Positions 1-10,000 of a stretch of DNA of 64,000 nt are shown here, in pieces. The stretch covers positions 4,871,934-4,935,933 of the forward strand of contig CM022949.1 in NCBI GenBank assembly GCA_012931725.1, given 5' to 3'. This DNA comes from Litsea cubeba (lineage: Eukaryota; Streptophyta; Magnoliopsida; Laurales; Lauraceae). Below the pieces are notes generated by a model that saw only the letters and a program-made list of their open reading frames with translations, was not told the origin of the DNA and did not search any database. Positions within the stretch are counted from its first letter, which is position 1. Every line of letters starts with the position of its first letter. A program made the position numbers and the translations under genes.

Positions 1-2
1 TG

Positions 3-2044
3 TGTGTCGACAGCCGAGCAATCAACAAAATTACTATTAAGTATCGGTTTCCGATACCTCGGTTGGATGACATGCTTGATATGATGGCCGGATCTTCCGT
101 CTTCTCTAAAATTGATCTTAGAAGTGGATATCATCAAATTCGTGTTCGCACAGGAGATGAATGGAAGACAGCTTTCAAGACTAAAGATGGGCTATACGAA
201 TGGCTAGTCATGCCGTTTGGCTTATCTAATGCTCCCAGCACTTTCATGAGAGTTATGACAGCTTCTACAGCCTTTCCTCGGTAAATTCGTCGTTGTGTAT
301 TTTGACGACATTTTGATCTTCAGCAAGTCCAAGGACGCACATCTTGATCACCTCAGGTATGTGATGCGTGCACTTCGCAAAGATAAGTTTTACATTAATT
401 TGAAGAAGTGTACTTTCTTAAGCTCCAAAGTTATATTCTTGGGTTTTGTTGTATCGGCCCAAGGAGTAGAAGTTGATCTAGAGAAGATCAATGCAATCAT
501 CGATTGGCCTCTTCCCAAAACTATCAATGAAGCACGGAGCTTTCATGGGTTGGCCACCTTTTATAGGAGATTTATTCGCAATTTCAGCACCATTATGACT
601 CCTATAACTGATTGCATGAAGAAAGGTGATTTCAATTGGACTAAAGCAGCCACTCGTGCCTTTGAACAAATCAAGCTGAAAATGACAGAAGCACCAGTTT
701 TAAAACTTCCAGATTTTGACAAGGTCTTTGAAGTCAGTTGTGATGCTTCGCAAGTTGGTGTTGGCGGAGTCTTAAGTCAAGATGGTCACCCAATTGCCTT
801 CTTTAGCGAGAAATTGAATGACTCTCACAAAAAGTATTCGCCATATGACTTGGAATACTATGCAGTTGTACAAACTCTTCGTCATTGGCGTCATTATTTG
901 ATCGGGAAAGAATTTGTGTTGTATTCCGATCATGAAGCTTTACAACATCTGAACTCTCAAAAGAAGATGAGCGCCAACCGTGTCAAATGGAGCGCATATT
1001 TGCAGGAATTCACATTTGTACTGCGTCATAAGTCAGGAGCGGAAAACAAGGTCGCAGATGCCTTAAGTTGTCGTTCTCACTTGCTTACGACAATTTCCGT
1101 CACAGTTCCAGGCTTTGATGAGATTCGCAGAGAATATCCTGATGATCATGACTTTGGTCACATCTACAAAGCTCTTCTTAATGGTGAATTTTCTGACCAT
1201 CCCAAATTTTCTATCCATGATGGTTATTTGTTTCGTGGAACTCAGTTGTGTTTGCCAGCTACTTCTATCCGCGAGTTTATCCTCCGAGAGTTGCATGGAG
1301 GCGGATGCAGTGGACATCTAGGGCGAGATAAGACTTTGGCACTTGTAGAAGACCGCTTCTTTTGGCCCCGCCTGAAAACAGATGTTGCCCGAATTTGTGA
1401 GTTATGCAGGGTATGTCAGCTTGCAAAGGGACAAAAGAAGAACACGAGATTGTATCAGCCCCTTCCTATTCCACATGCGCCTTGGCAAGATCTAAGCATG
1501 GATTTTGTCTTGGGCCTGCCAAAGACTGCAAGAAGGGTAGATTCTATTTTTGTTGTGGTGGACAGGTGTTCTAAAATGGCACACTTTATTCCTTGTACAA
1601 CCACAGCAGATGTAAGAAAAGTTGCCACCCTTTTCTTCAAAGAGATTGTTCGTCTTCATGGCCTCCCCAAGACTATAGTGTCGGATAGAGATACTAAGTT
1701 CATGAGCTTCTTCTGGAAAACTTTATGGCATATGTTGAAGACAAAGCTCCAGTACTCCAATGCCTATCACCCTCAGACTGATGGCCAGACTGAGGTCGTC
1801 AATCGCAGCTTGGGTAATCTTCTTCGATGTCTCGTCGGAGACCACATTACTTCATGGGATCTTATTTTACCCACGGCGGAGTTTGCCTATAATAACTCCG
1901 TAAACAGATCAACTGGAAGATCACCATTCGAAGTTGTCACAGGCATCCAGCCGCGTCTTCCGATTGATTTGAGTCCTTTACCAACTGAAGCCGGGCCTAG
2001 CCAAGAAGCTGAACAATTTGCCTGGCACATGAAAGACGTCCACG
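3..2044 (+). pseudogene. Ty3/gypsy chromovirus pol, N-terminal part (RT, RNase H, integrase), broken
   Basis: The polyprotein is already in progress at base 3. The reverse transcriptase shows VDSRAINKITIKYRFPIPR, the SGYHQIRV and MPFGLSNAPSTF blocks, and the active site as YFDD near 295-306. RNase H follows from about 700 (CDASQVGVGGVLSQ, then YSDHEALQHL). The integrase has an H2C2 zinc finger near 1290-1420 (HGGGCSGHLG, CRVCQLAKG) and the DDE core (D in SMDFVLGLP, D in VSDRDTKF, E in DGQTEVVNRS). The frame shifts between about 260 and 295, where the usual residues before the YFDD block are missing a few bases. The reading frame stops only because a hAT element inserted at 2045; it resumes at 3745. 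Gag, protease and the 5' LTR would lie left of the window. Family assignment is confident. Confidence 0.93.
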
Positions 2045-2279
2045 CAATGTTGTAAAAATCGCTAGGCGGACGCTAGGCGGTGGGCATGGACTAGGGATTA
2101 ATTGACTAGGCGGGGATTAATCAGGGATTAATCGGATTAGGCGTTTTTGATGAAAATCAACTATTTTTCATAGAATTTTAGAACACTAGTCATCACATAT
2201 ATGCAACAATATAAATAGACATCAATGTTTAGTTGATGCATTTTAAAAAACACATCTCTTACTTAGTTGACATGCAGAA

Positions 2280-2910
2280 GAGCAGAAAAACAGCAACAGC
2301 AAAACAACATGCAAAAGAGCAAAGCAGAGCAAAAAAAAAAAAAAAAAAACAGCAGCAGGCCAGCAGCAAAACAACAACAGAGCAAAAAAAAAAAAAAACA
2401 GCAGGCCAGCAGCAAAAACAAGAACAGAGCAAAAAAAAAAAAAAAAAACAGCAGCATGAAAAAACGCAGCAGCAAAACAACATGCAAAAGAGTAGAAGAG
2501 CAAAATTAACAAAAGCAGCAGCTAAAAAAAAATAGCAGCAGAAGGCAACAGTGCCGGTGTGAAGAAAAAAACGCAGCAGTGCCGGTGTGAAGAAAAAAAC
2601 GAAAAGAAAGAAAGCAGCAGCACTGCAGCAGCAATGGAAGGGAAAAAACGAAAAGCAGCAGTAGAAGGAAAGAAAGCAGCAGCAGCCAGCAGTGGAACAG
2701 CAGTGAAGAAGAAAAGAAAAAGAAAAAAACAGTACCTGCGCAGCGGTGTGAAGAAACAAGATGAACAGCAGAGTTTGGCTTGAGCCACTAGACCGCTTTC
2801 CTCCTCCTCCTTCCTCTTCTTCTTCTTCTTCTTCTTCTTCTTCTTCTTCTTCTTTTTCTTCTTCTTCTTCTTCCGCCGTTTCTCCTTTTTTTTTCTTCGT
2901 TTCGTTTCTG
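2280..2910. repeat. Low-complexity purine tract followed by a (CTT)n pyrimidine tract
   Basis: From about 2280 to 2770 the + strand is almost wholly A, G and C in (AGC)n and poly-A blocks with few T. From about 2795 to 2910 it turns to (CTT)n and poly-T. Several long open frames cross this tract on both strands, but their products are runs of K, Q, F or R and are compositional artefacts. Confidence 0.85.
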
Positions 2911-2919
2911 ACTCAGAGT

Positions 2920-3458
2920 TAGGGGTGATCGGCCGGATTTCCGGTCCGGTTTTCGGACCGGAATCCGGTCGGACCGGATTTCCGGTCCGGCCCAAAATGA
3001 AGGACCGGACCGGACCACTTATAAGCGGTCCGGTCCGGTCCGGTCCGGTCCAAACCGGTCCGGTTGGACCACTTAAAGTGGTCCGGACCGGTTTCCATTT
3101 TTTTTTTCTTTTCATTTTTTTTTTCATTTTTTTTTTGTTTTTTTTTTTTTCATTTTCATCTCACATCTAAAAAGTAGGCAAATGTCAAATGAATGAATGA
3201 TGGGTTTTACAAATGGGTGCTAGGCTCATGCCTCATGGGCTCAAAGATTATGAAAAAAAAATTTAAAAAAAATTATTTTAATAAATGCGGTCCGGTCCGG
3301 TCCGGACCGGACCACAAAAGGCCCGGACCGGACCGGACCGGAATAACCGGTCCGGTCCGGACCGGACCGGATTTGGACCACCAAGACCGCAAATCCGGTC
3401 CGGTCCGGTCCGGTTTTGTGGTCCGGTCCGGTCTGCGGTCCGGTTCTGTGCAGCCCTA
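2920..3458. mobile_element. Nested hAT MITE built of GGTCCGGTCC arrays
   Basis: The element starts TAGGGGTGATCGG and ends CAGCCCTA. The last bases are the inverse of TAGGGCTG, so the ends match for most of 8 bases. It is flanked by the exact 8-bp duplication CTCAGAGT at 2912-2919 and 3459-3466. Two arrays of CCGGTCCGGT-type motifs (about 2930-3095 and 3287-3445) face each other across an AT-rich middle with runs of T. The motif is self-complementary, so the whole element can fold. It lies inside the hAT element 2045-3744 and is therefore the younger insertion. Confidence 0.9.
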
Positions 3459-3744
3459 CTCAGAGTTAGGGCACGATATATGATAAGTGCTGGGCTGGGC
3501 TGGGCTGGACCATTTTCAGCTTTTATGACTTAAGCCCATTAACCTGTTGGGCTGGGATGGACCATTTTCAGCTTTTAAAAATTTTAAGTTATGGGCCGGA
3601 TTGACCGAAGCCCACTAGGCGGATTAGTCGGATTAATCGGAATTAGGCGGGATTAGTCGGATTAATCAGCACACCCGATTTTTGGCCTCGCCTAGCCCTT
3701 AGTCGCGGCGGTGAGGGCCGCCTAGGCCGATTTTTACAACACTG

Positions 3745-4375
3745 CGTCCACGATGAGGTCCGTCAACAAATTGCTAAAAGTAATGAGACTTACAAACAGC
3801 AAGCGGACACTCGAAAGCGCCATGTTGAATTTACTGAAGGAGACATGGTCATGGTGCGAATTAAGCCAGAACGGTTCCCCACAGGCACTTACAAGAAACT
3901 CTATCCCAGAAGTGCAGGTCCGTTCAAGATTATGAAGAAAATCAGCTCCAATGCCTACGTACTCGATCTTCCGCCAGACATGACTATCAGTTCTACATTC
4001 AATGTCGAAGATCTCACGATTTATCATGGGCATTATCAAGATTAATCATTTGAAGAACACGATATCCGGCTTCCCATAGTTCCAGCTCCTCGAGAAGAAA
4101 TTGAAGAAGTCTATGATGGCCAGTTAGTGTCAACCAAGACTGGCGGATATCACAAGTTTTTGGTCAAGTGGAAAGGTAAACCGTTTTCTGAAGCTACATG
4201 GATCACCGCCACCGATTTTCAGAGACTCAATCCGGATTTGTACGAGAGGTACCAAGCTGATAACTCGCCGGAGTCGAGTTTCTCCAAGCCGGGGAGAGCT
4301 GATGCAGGCCAGACTACTGGGCCCCGATTGAAAGTATATTCCAGAAGACCCAAAGCCCACAAGGCCCAGCAGTGA
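3745..4375 (+). pseudogene. Ty3/gypsy pol, C-terminal part: end of integrase and chromodomain
   Basis: This is the continuation of the pol frame from 2044 after the hAT insertion: a lysine-rich stretch, then the integrase GPF/Y region (YPRSAGPFKIMKKI) and DLPPDM...FNVEDL. A TAA at 4043-4045 interrupts the frame, with the same frame reading on. The chromodomain follows at about 4100-4255 (HKFLVKWKGKPFSEATWI), with the aromatic and acidic residues expected of a plant chromovirus. Chromodomains of this kind steer integration to marked chromatin. The final residues before the stop at 4373 run into the presumed 3' LTR, which is common in plant chromoviruses. Confidence 0.88.
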
Positions 4376-4935
4376 CACAATCACCAAACGAGAGTTTCTA
4401 GTTTTAGGTTTTCTAGAAGATTTCTCTACATTTAGCAAATTTCTTTAATTGCTTTTATTAGGTAGTTTCTAATTTCCAAGATTCTTAGAATGTACTAGGC
4501 CCCGATTGAAAGTATATTCCAGAAGACCCAAAGCCCACAAGGCCCAGCAGTGACACAATCACCAAACGAGAGTTTCTAGTTTTAGGCTTTCTAGAAGATT
4601 TCTCTGCATTTAGAAAATTTCTTTAATTGCTTTTATTAGGTAGTTTCTAATTTCCAAGATTCTTAGAATTAAGAAGTTTCTTAGTATTAAAGATTGGTTA
4701 CTAAAATTATGTTGAGACTCTATTATATATAGGATGTAATCCCTTCCATTGGGATATACAGAAAATTAATGAAATTTGGGTTCTCTCAAACGAGCATTCC
4801 TCTATTGTCTGTGGTGTGAGACCAAGACATCCTAACCTAAACCTTCTGGCTTGGAGAATAGTCCGTTGGCTAATCTCCTTCTTCCCTGCGTTGCTTCACC
4901 GGATCCCCTGTTTCAACTGTTTCAGCCAGTCAACA
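4300..4935 (+). repeat. Probable 3' LTR of the Ty3 element
   Basis: A purine-rich stretch (GGGGAGAGC) is followed by TGATGCAGG at 4300, a plausible polypurine tract and LTR start. A TATA-like TATATATAGG lies near 4724. The right end is taken at a CA dinucleotide near 4935 but is not proven: the 5' LTR is outside the window, so no LTR comparison or target duplication can be read. Confidence 0.5.
4315..4670 (+). repeat. Tandem duplication of about 178 bp in the presumed LTR
   Basis: The segment from GGCCCCGATTGAAAGTATAT through GGTAGTTTCTAATTTCCAAG occurs twice with an offset of 178 bp. The copies differ at only a few positions. The first copy spans the pol stop codon. Confidence 0.85.
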
Positions 4936-5228
4936 CTTGCCAACTGTATAAAATCTCATGCCAGCTAATGCACCATCTGATTTGCTTCTTTGAATGAAAA
5001 AGAAAAGATGAGATTAGCAACACTGCAATAGCATGATATATCATCCTCACCATCAATTCATCATTAACATCAAAGCACTATCCTATCTATCTAGGTCAGC
5101 ACGGCATAAGCAAATAATCATAAACATGTTAGATCACCAAAGAGAACTTGATTCTATGCTACCAGAAGTAAATTTATTCAACAGATATGGTTTTAAGGAA
5201 AATGCTACAATGCCGATTAGTGAAGACC

Positions 5229-5383
5229 CACCCAACAGCGGACCCATGATTTTCATTTGGGTGGTGCCCGCAATAGTCAAGTTAAGAAGTCAATTAATAA
5301 AATAAAATTTTAAAGGAATTATTTAAGGACTTTCTCTAATCACGGCACCCGCGTCGTTACACTTAGGTCCGGGTCCGCCACTG
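5229..5383. mobile_element. Short hAT-type MITE remnant
   Basis: The left side reads CAGCGGACCCATGATTTTC near 5236 and the right side ends GGGTCCGCCACTG, the inverse of CAGTGGCGGACCC. Flanks TGAAGACC (5221-5228) and TGAAGCCC match in 7 of 8 bases, consistent with an 8-bp target duplication. A related end (GTGGCAGACCCAGGATTTTC) lies near 13427. The left terminus carries about four extra bases. Confidence 0.5.
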
Positions 5384-6167
5384 TGAAGCCCCAAACCAGT
5401 ATATAGCCCTCAGCATAGTTTCCAGACTGGGGAACATGTGATAAACTGATAGGATCCAAGGGCCAAGCACAGGCCATGCAAGTTGTGGGACCTAGAGGGG
5501 ACTACACAACTCCATCAGATTGCTTTGAATAAAAATAGCAACATTAGGTTGCAAATCTTTGGTTCTGTGAATCTCCCCATACCATGGAGATAATAAACTA
5601 GCGATTAATTACCATGATTTAGGCAATATGATTGGTGATTGATTGCCTTCATTTCAATGATTAATTAGAGATTGATTACCTTGACTTGAGGTAATTGATA
5701 TCCATTATTTAAGGTAATTGATATCCATGACTTAAGGTAATTGATTAGTGATTGATAGAATAGTTTCTATGTTTGAGGCAAGGAGCTCTATAAATATGTT
5801 GTATCCGTCTTTATGAAAATCAGAAAATTATTCCCCAAAATTCTGTGCTCTTGCACAAGGAGTTTGTCCATCCTCAAATTGGGCAATCTTTTCATCACCA
5901 TCCAACTGGTATCATAAATAACATAAACAAAGTGAAGCAACATGAATTCCACTCAATTTGCATAAGAACAATAATAATAACTTCATGAAATGAATGTGAG
6001 AAACAGGAAGTTAGAGACATGGGCATTTTTAAGAAACAAGTTTCATGGTAACTAAGATCCTCACAAACTCAATGGCGACCTAGCTCTCCTAATGAGAAGG
6101 TACCTACCATTGCATTAGTCACGCTGTCGGCAGCGAACATAAATTCAAATTGCATGTTTCTTCTTTG

Positions 6168-6410
6168 GAGTGAGATGGAGACAAGGTCGAAGTGTTATCT
6201 GATCGCCCAATGCCTCTTCGATTAAAAAGTCATTTTTATAAAACAGTGACTAAACCTGCCCTGTTTTACAGAGCTGAATGTTGGAGGAAAAAGAAATGAC
6301 AAAAGTATAATGTATATGTGGCTCAGTATGATGTATGTGTGGAATTACAAGAATTAAAGAATCAGGAATGGAGAAACACAGGACATCCCAGCGGCGGCAC
6401 GGGTGTCTTA
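6168..6410 (+). mobile_element. Decayed RTE-type LINE fragment
   Basis: Reading the + strand in shifting frames gives the RTE reverse-transcriptase C-terminal pattern: S-D-R-P-M-P-L-R-L-K, F-Y-K-T-V, P-A-L-F-Y-R-A-E-C-W, and then C-G-I-T-R-I-K. The better preserved LINE at 62575-63460 has the same order (KVPLKVKGKYYKVAVRPALL and SECWAVK). Frameshifts and stops make this a remnant. Confidence 0.65.
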
Positions 6411-7029
6411 TCTCATACAGCCACCCCAGTGAGGAAAGAGAAGTTAGACAGTGGACTTATAGAGCGTGACTTCTAATATGGTCAAGTAGAAAAATAGAAC
6501 TCAAAAGGGCAATCCCAAATAGATGATAATTAGCATACAATGACAATGAAGTTGCAGGTTCGCCATCAGTCCTTGTATAACGATTCAAGTATCATCCACA
6601 CAACCTCCTCATTCTTGCTGTTGTACACCAAAAGTTAAAATGATAGGATATCTGGATATAGATAGACGGGATAAGGCTTTGACCATAGATGAAAGAAGAA
6701 TTAGAATTTAAGAAGCCAAACACAGAAGGGATAAGACTTGGATGATGACAACTAATAGCAATAACCAATCAAATCATGTAATTGAAGTGCGAAGAAGATG
6801 CATGAAAAAAAAAAGATAAAAAGGATGGATGTTGAATCAGCATAATATCCATGACGTTGGCTTCAGTATGTTCTTCAAAGACCATGTTTCACAAGCATTA
6901 GTATCAGCCATACCAAAAAATGATCTCCTCATTGACATGGTGACTGGTGTAAAAAGTTAAACATATAAAATCAAAACAAAAAAGTCTAGAGAGATAAAGA
7001 GAAAATGTAACCAGGATAAATAAGCACAC

Positions 7030-10000
7030 CTGCTTGAACCAAACCCCTCATTAGCTTTCACTGCCAGTCCTGCCTCTAAATGCTGAGAAGAAGGAAAAAT
7101 CCCTATAATTTATATTTTTGAGCCAGGTTCTCAAAATAATAAATAGAATTAGGCATGAAAAGTTCAAGAATCAGGGAATGCACCGATGAGTGATTGTTTG
7201 ACTATATTTTTACAATCACGAATTTGGGACATTACGAAGCAAGAGGGAAGGGCCGTTGCTCAAAAGGAATTTCTACTATTATTATCAGCATACTTAGCAC
7301 CATCATAATAAATAAAAGATGAAAAACCTACTTGATTTGTTGGTATTGAACTTATGTAGTACTCATCATCCTTGAAGCTCTTTGCCTTTCTTTTTGAACC
7401 ACGAACTTCTACATAGACTCAAAGAGTCAATACGATTGATTCAAAAGACTGGAAAAGATGAGCGCATTTGAATTTCATACCGAAAGCAGACTTGATTTCC
7501 TCGGAAGTGTTTCCTAATCCAGTATCAGGCCAAATGATAAAAATAATAATAATAATAATAATAAATCCTTTTTACTATGCATTAAAACACAAAAACACAA
7601 TGATGAATGATAAACTATCTCATCCTTTTATTCACTACATAAACCAAGGCAAATTCCTTTTCAATGCTCGCATCTTCATTAGAACCATTACCCTGAAATG
7701 CTTTCATCCATTTCTCTCAAGTTTTATCGCAACCTAATTTCACTCTAATCAATGGTAATACTCATACGCTGACTGTAACCTTCCTTTGTCATTATTCTCA
7801 TACATTCCTAAGTTAAATAACGCATAACAAAGGAGAACTAGCTATAACCCCGAGGGGTAGCTCGGTGGCCTAAGACCACGGCTTGCACCCGGAGGTTGAG
7901 GGTTAGAAACTGCACTACCACATTGGTGCCACAGGGGATTTACCCAGCTCCCCCGGGCCCGTAGGGAATATTCTGGCCCAAAGGGCTGGGACCCCCTCCA
8001 TATAATAAAAAAAAAAAAAAAGGAGAACTAGCTACCAACATTAAACTAAATATTTAAAAAAAAAAAGTTACAGAAAATAAAGATGTAGTTCCAAAATTGC
8101 CATGTATTTTGACCCATTCATGTGTTCCAAAATAGATATAAAGAAGTGTAACTCATCTAAGGATTTGGCTCAAGATGGATCGAAATGGAGAAACAGAATT
8201 TACATAGCCGACCCCAACAATGTTGGGACAAGGCTTTGATGATGATGATGTGTAGCGAATTCCACATGAAACATTTCCAACGGTGCTCTCACAAAAAGGT
8301 GAGCGCCGCATGCCTAAATAGCTAGTGTGCCCACTTGGTGATCCATCCTAGCAGCCCATAAAACAGGGAGCCCACTAAGACTGGAAAACTATGGATTAAA
8401 GGAGTACCAAAAAAGTTAACAATAGACGATAGATCATGGACTCCTATTGGAAGAAAGAGATGAGACGACCCATAATTGTATGGATGCTCATTGTACAACC
8501 GAGAGGGAATGAGGACTGGTATGCTATAATCAACCAATTCTATTATGTCAGTAGATAACTGATGTAGATAACTCATTGTACAACCAATTGGAACTAAAAG
8601 ACTAGTATGCTATAATTCTCTGATGCTGTTTTATCAGGCGATAACTGATCTAGTGTTCAAAAGAAATACTTTTTTTTCTTTTTTTGAATGGTGCAAAAGC
8701 AAATACTTGTCTTGATCATATCATTGAATCAGTAGTGTACAGTAGGCTCTCTTGCATTGATTTTAAGTGCTTACATGAAATGACATCTACTACCAGTAAA
8801 AGAATAACTTATATGGAAACCCGGACCCTTCATAACAAAACAGAATTTTCAAGTTCAGGCTTCAAAGACAAAGGAAATAAAGGCTACAAAAGGGCAAAAC
8901 CTTTTTTCTCTATTTCCGTCGGAAATGTGCTTTCTAATTCCATGTCCTGCATCAGGGTATATAAAATGATAATGAGTTTGTTGAGATGAAATATAAGAAA
9001 TAAGACTAGAAGCATTCACGTTTTGTTTTCAATAACATTCTAGTTACAGTGTTACAACCTCCATTTAGATGCATTTGTGTCGAAATTTCTTAGAACTAGC
9101 TAATAGATGGACACATATTACCATGCCAGAAAATAAGCATGCCAAGCTTTTTAAAGAGGGAAAGGGGGAAAAGCAAACTATAATTATGGAAGCTTGACGT
9201 TGTTGAAACTTGAAAATGTGGCTACTACCGGAACAGTGGCAGTTGTTGCATATGATCAATGAAAAATCAACCCAAAAGCACAGCAAGGGCTCAAAAAGGA
9301 ATTAAAAAAAAAAAAAAACAAAAACTCAAATAAAGGATTTCTTTTAATTTTAAAATTGATACAATCTCAAAAGAGCACAAGTTGAGAGCAAAAATATTAA
9401 TCACTACATTAGCATAGGAAAATTTTGGTAAATTAGTAAACCAATTTTAACTTAAATCCATTTCTCAAGGCCTGGCCAAGCACAGTTAGAAATTGCGAAA
9501 TTTTTATGCATTTCTTAAAAAAAAAAAACTGTTTTGATGATTGATAAATCTCTTAAACATAAATGATCAAAAGAAATAGATCTTTTATGCATGTAGAAAT
9601 ATTCAACTCTTGTAGGTTTCTCCTTTGTTGGATTTATCTAATTCTTCTTTTACATCTCAAAATAAATTAAAACAGAAGTCAAATCGCTTAACCATAATGA
9701 CAATACTGAAAAATAAAAAACTTCAAATGCCTCTGAAATATTAAAACACTTCAGAGATTTATTATTTCTTCTGAAACATTGAAGTGCACATGTTAACAAT
9801 TGAAAAGGTGAGTAGTGTGTGCAAATTACAACCACCACAATTGGCATGGACTTCAGAAAGAGATCTACCTTTGTTGACTGATCTCTAGATTGCTGCTGAT
9901 GCACTAAATTGATGACTGCTTCGTGAATAGCTCTTTTCTTCTTCATGACATCAACCCATTGACTAGAAGGACCCTGAGATTCAGAATATAATACAATATA

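Larger units (their letters stand above)
2045..3744. mobile_element. Non-autonomous hAT element inserted in the Ty3 pol
   Basis: The element is bounded by an exact 8-bp duplication, CGTCCACG, at 2037-2044 and 3745-3752. It starts CAATGTTGTAAAAATCG and ends with the inverted CAGTGTTGTAAAAATCG, so 16 of 17 terminal bases match. An 8-bp duplication and CAG...CTG-like ends are typical of hAT transposons. The subterminal DNA on both sides is rich in short CTAGGCGG and GGATTAATC motifs, as expected of transposase-binding arrays. There is no transposase. The interior is a purine/pyrimidine tract and a second nested hAT (2920-3458). Without that inner insertion the element would be about 1.15 kb. Confidence 0.92.
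4936..7029. other. Non-coding stretch between the Ty3 element and the last visible helicase exon
   Basis: I saw no host exon on either strand. The stretch holds a probable hAT-type MITE remnant (5229-5383) and a decayed LINE fragment (6168-6410). Around 5580-5790 there are repeated AT-rich motifs of the form GGTAATTGAT. Missing 3' exons of the helicase gene were looked for here and not recognised. Confidence 0.6.

Noticed and set aside
2233..3127. Long frames on both strands rich in K, Q, F or R
   Set aside because: They follow the purine and pyrimidine tracts; composition alone explains them.
5033..5305. Plus-strand 90-codon frame
   Set aside because: It runs into a MITE remnant and shows no family resemblance.
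7845..7920. tRNA gene
   Set aside because: No cloverleaf; the poly(A) tail and target duplication show a SINE.
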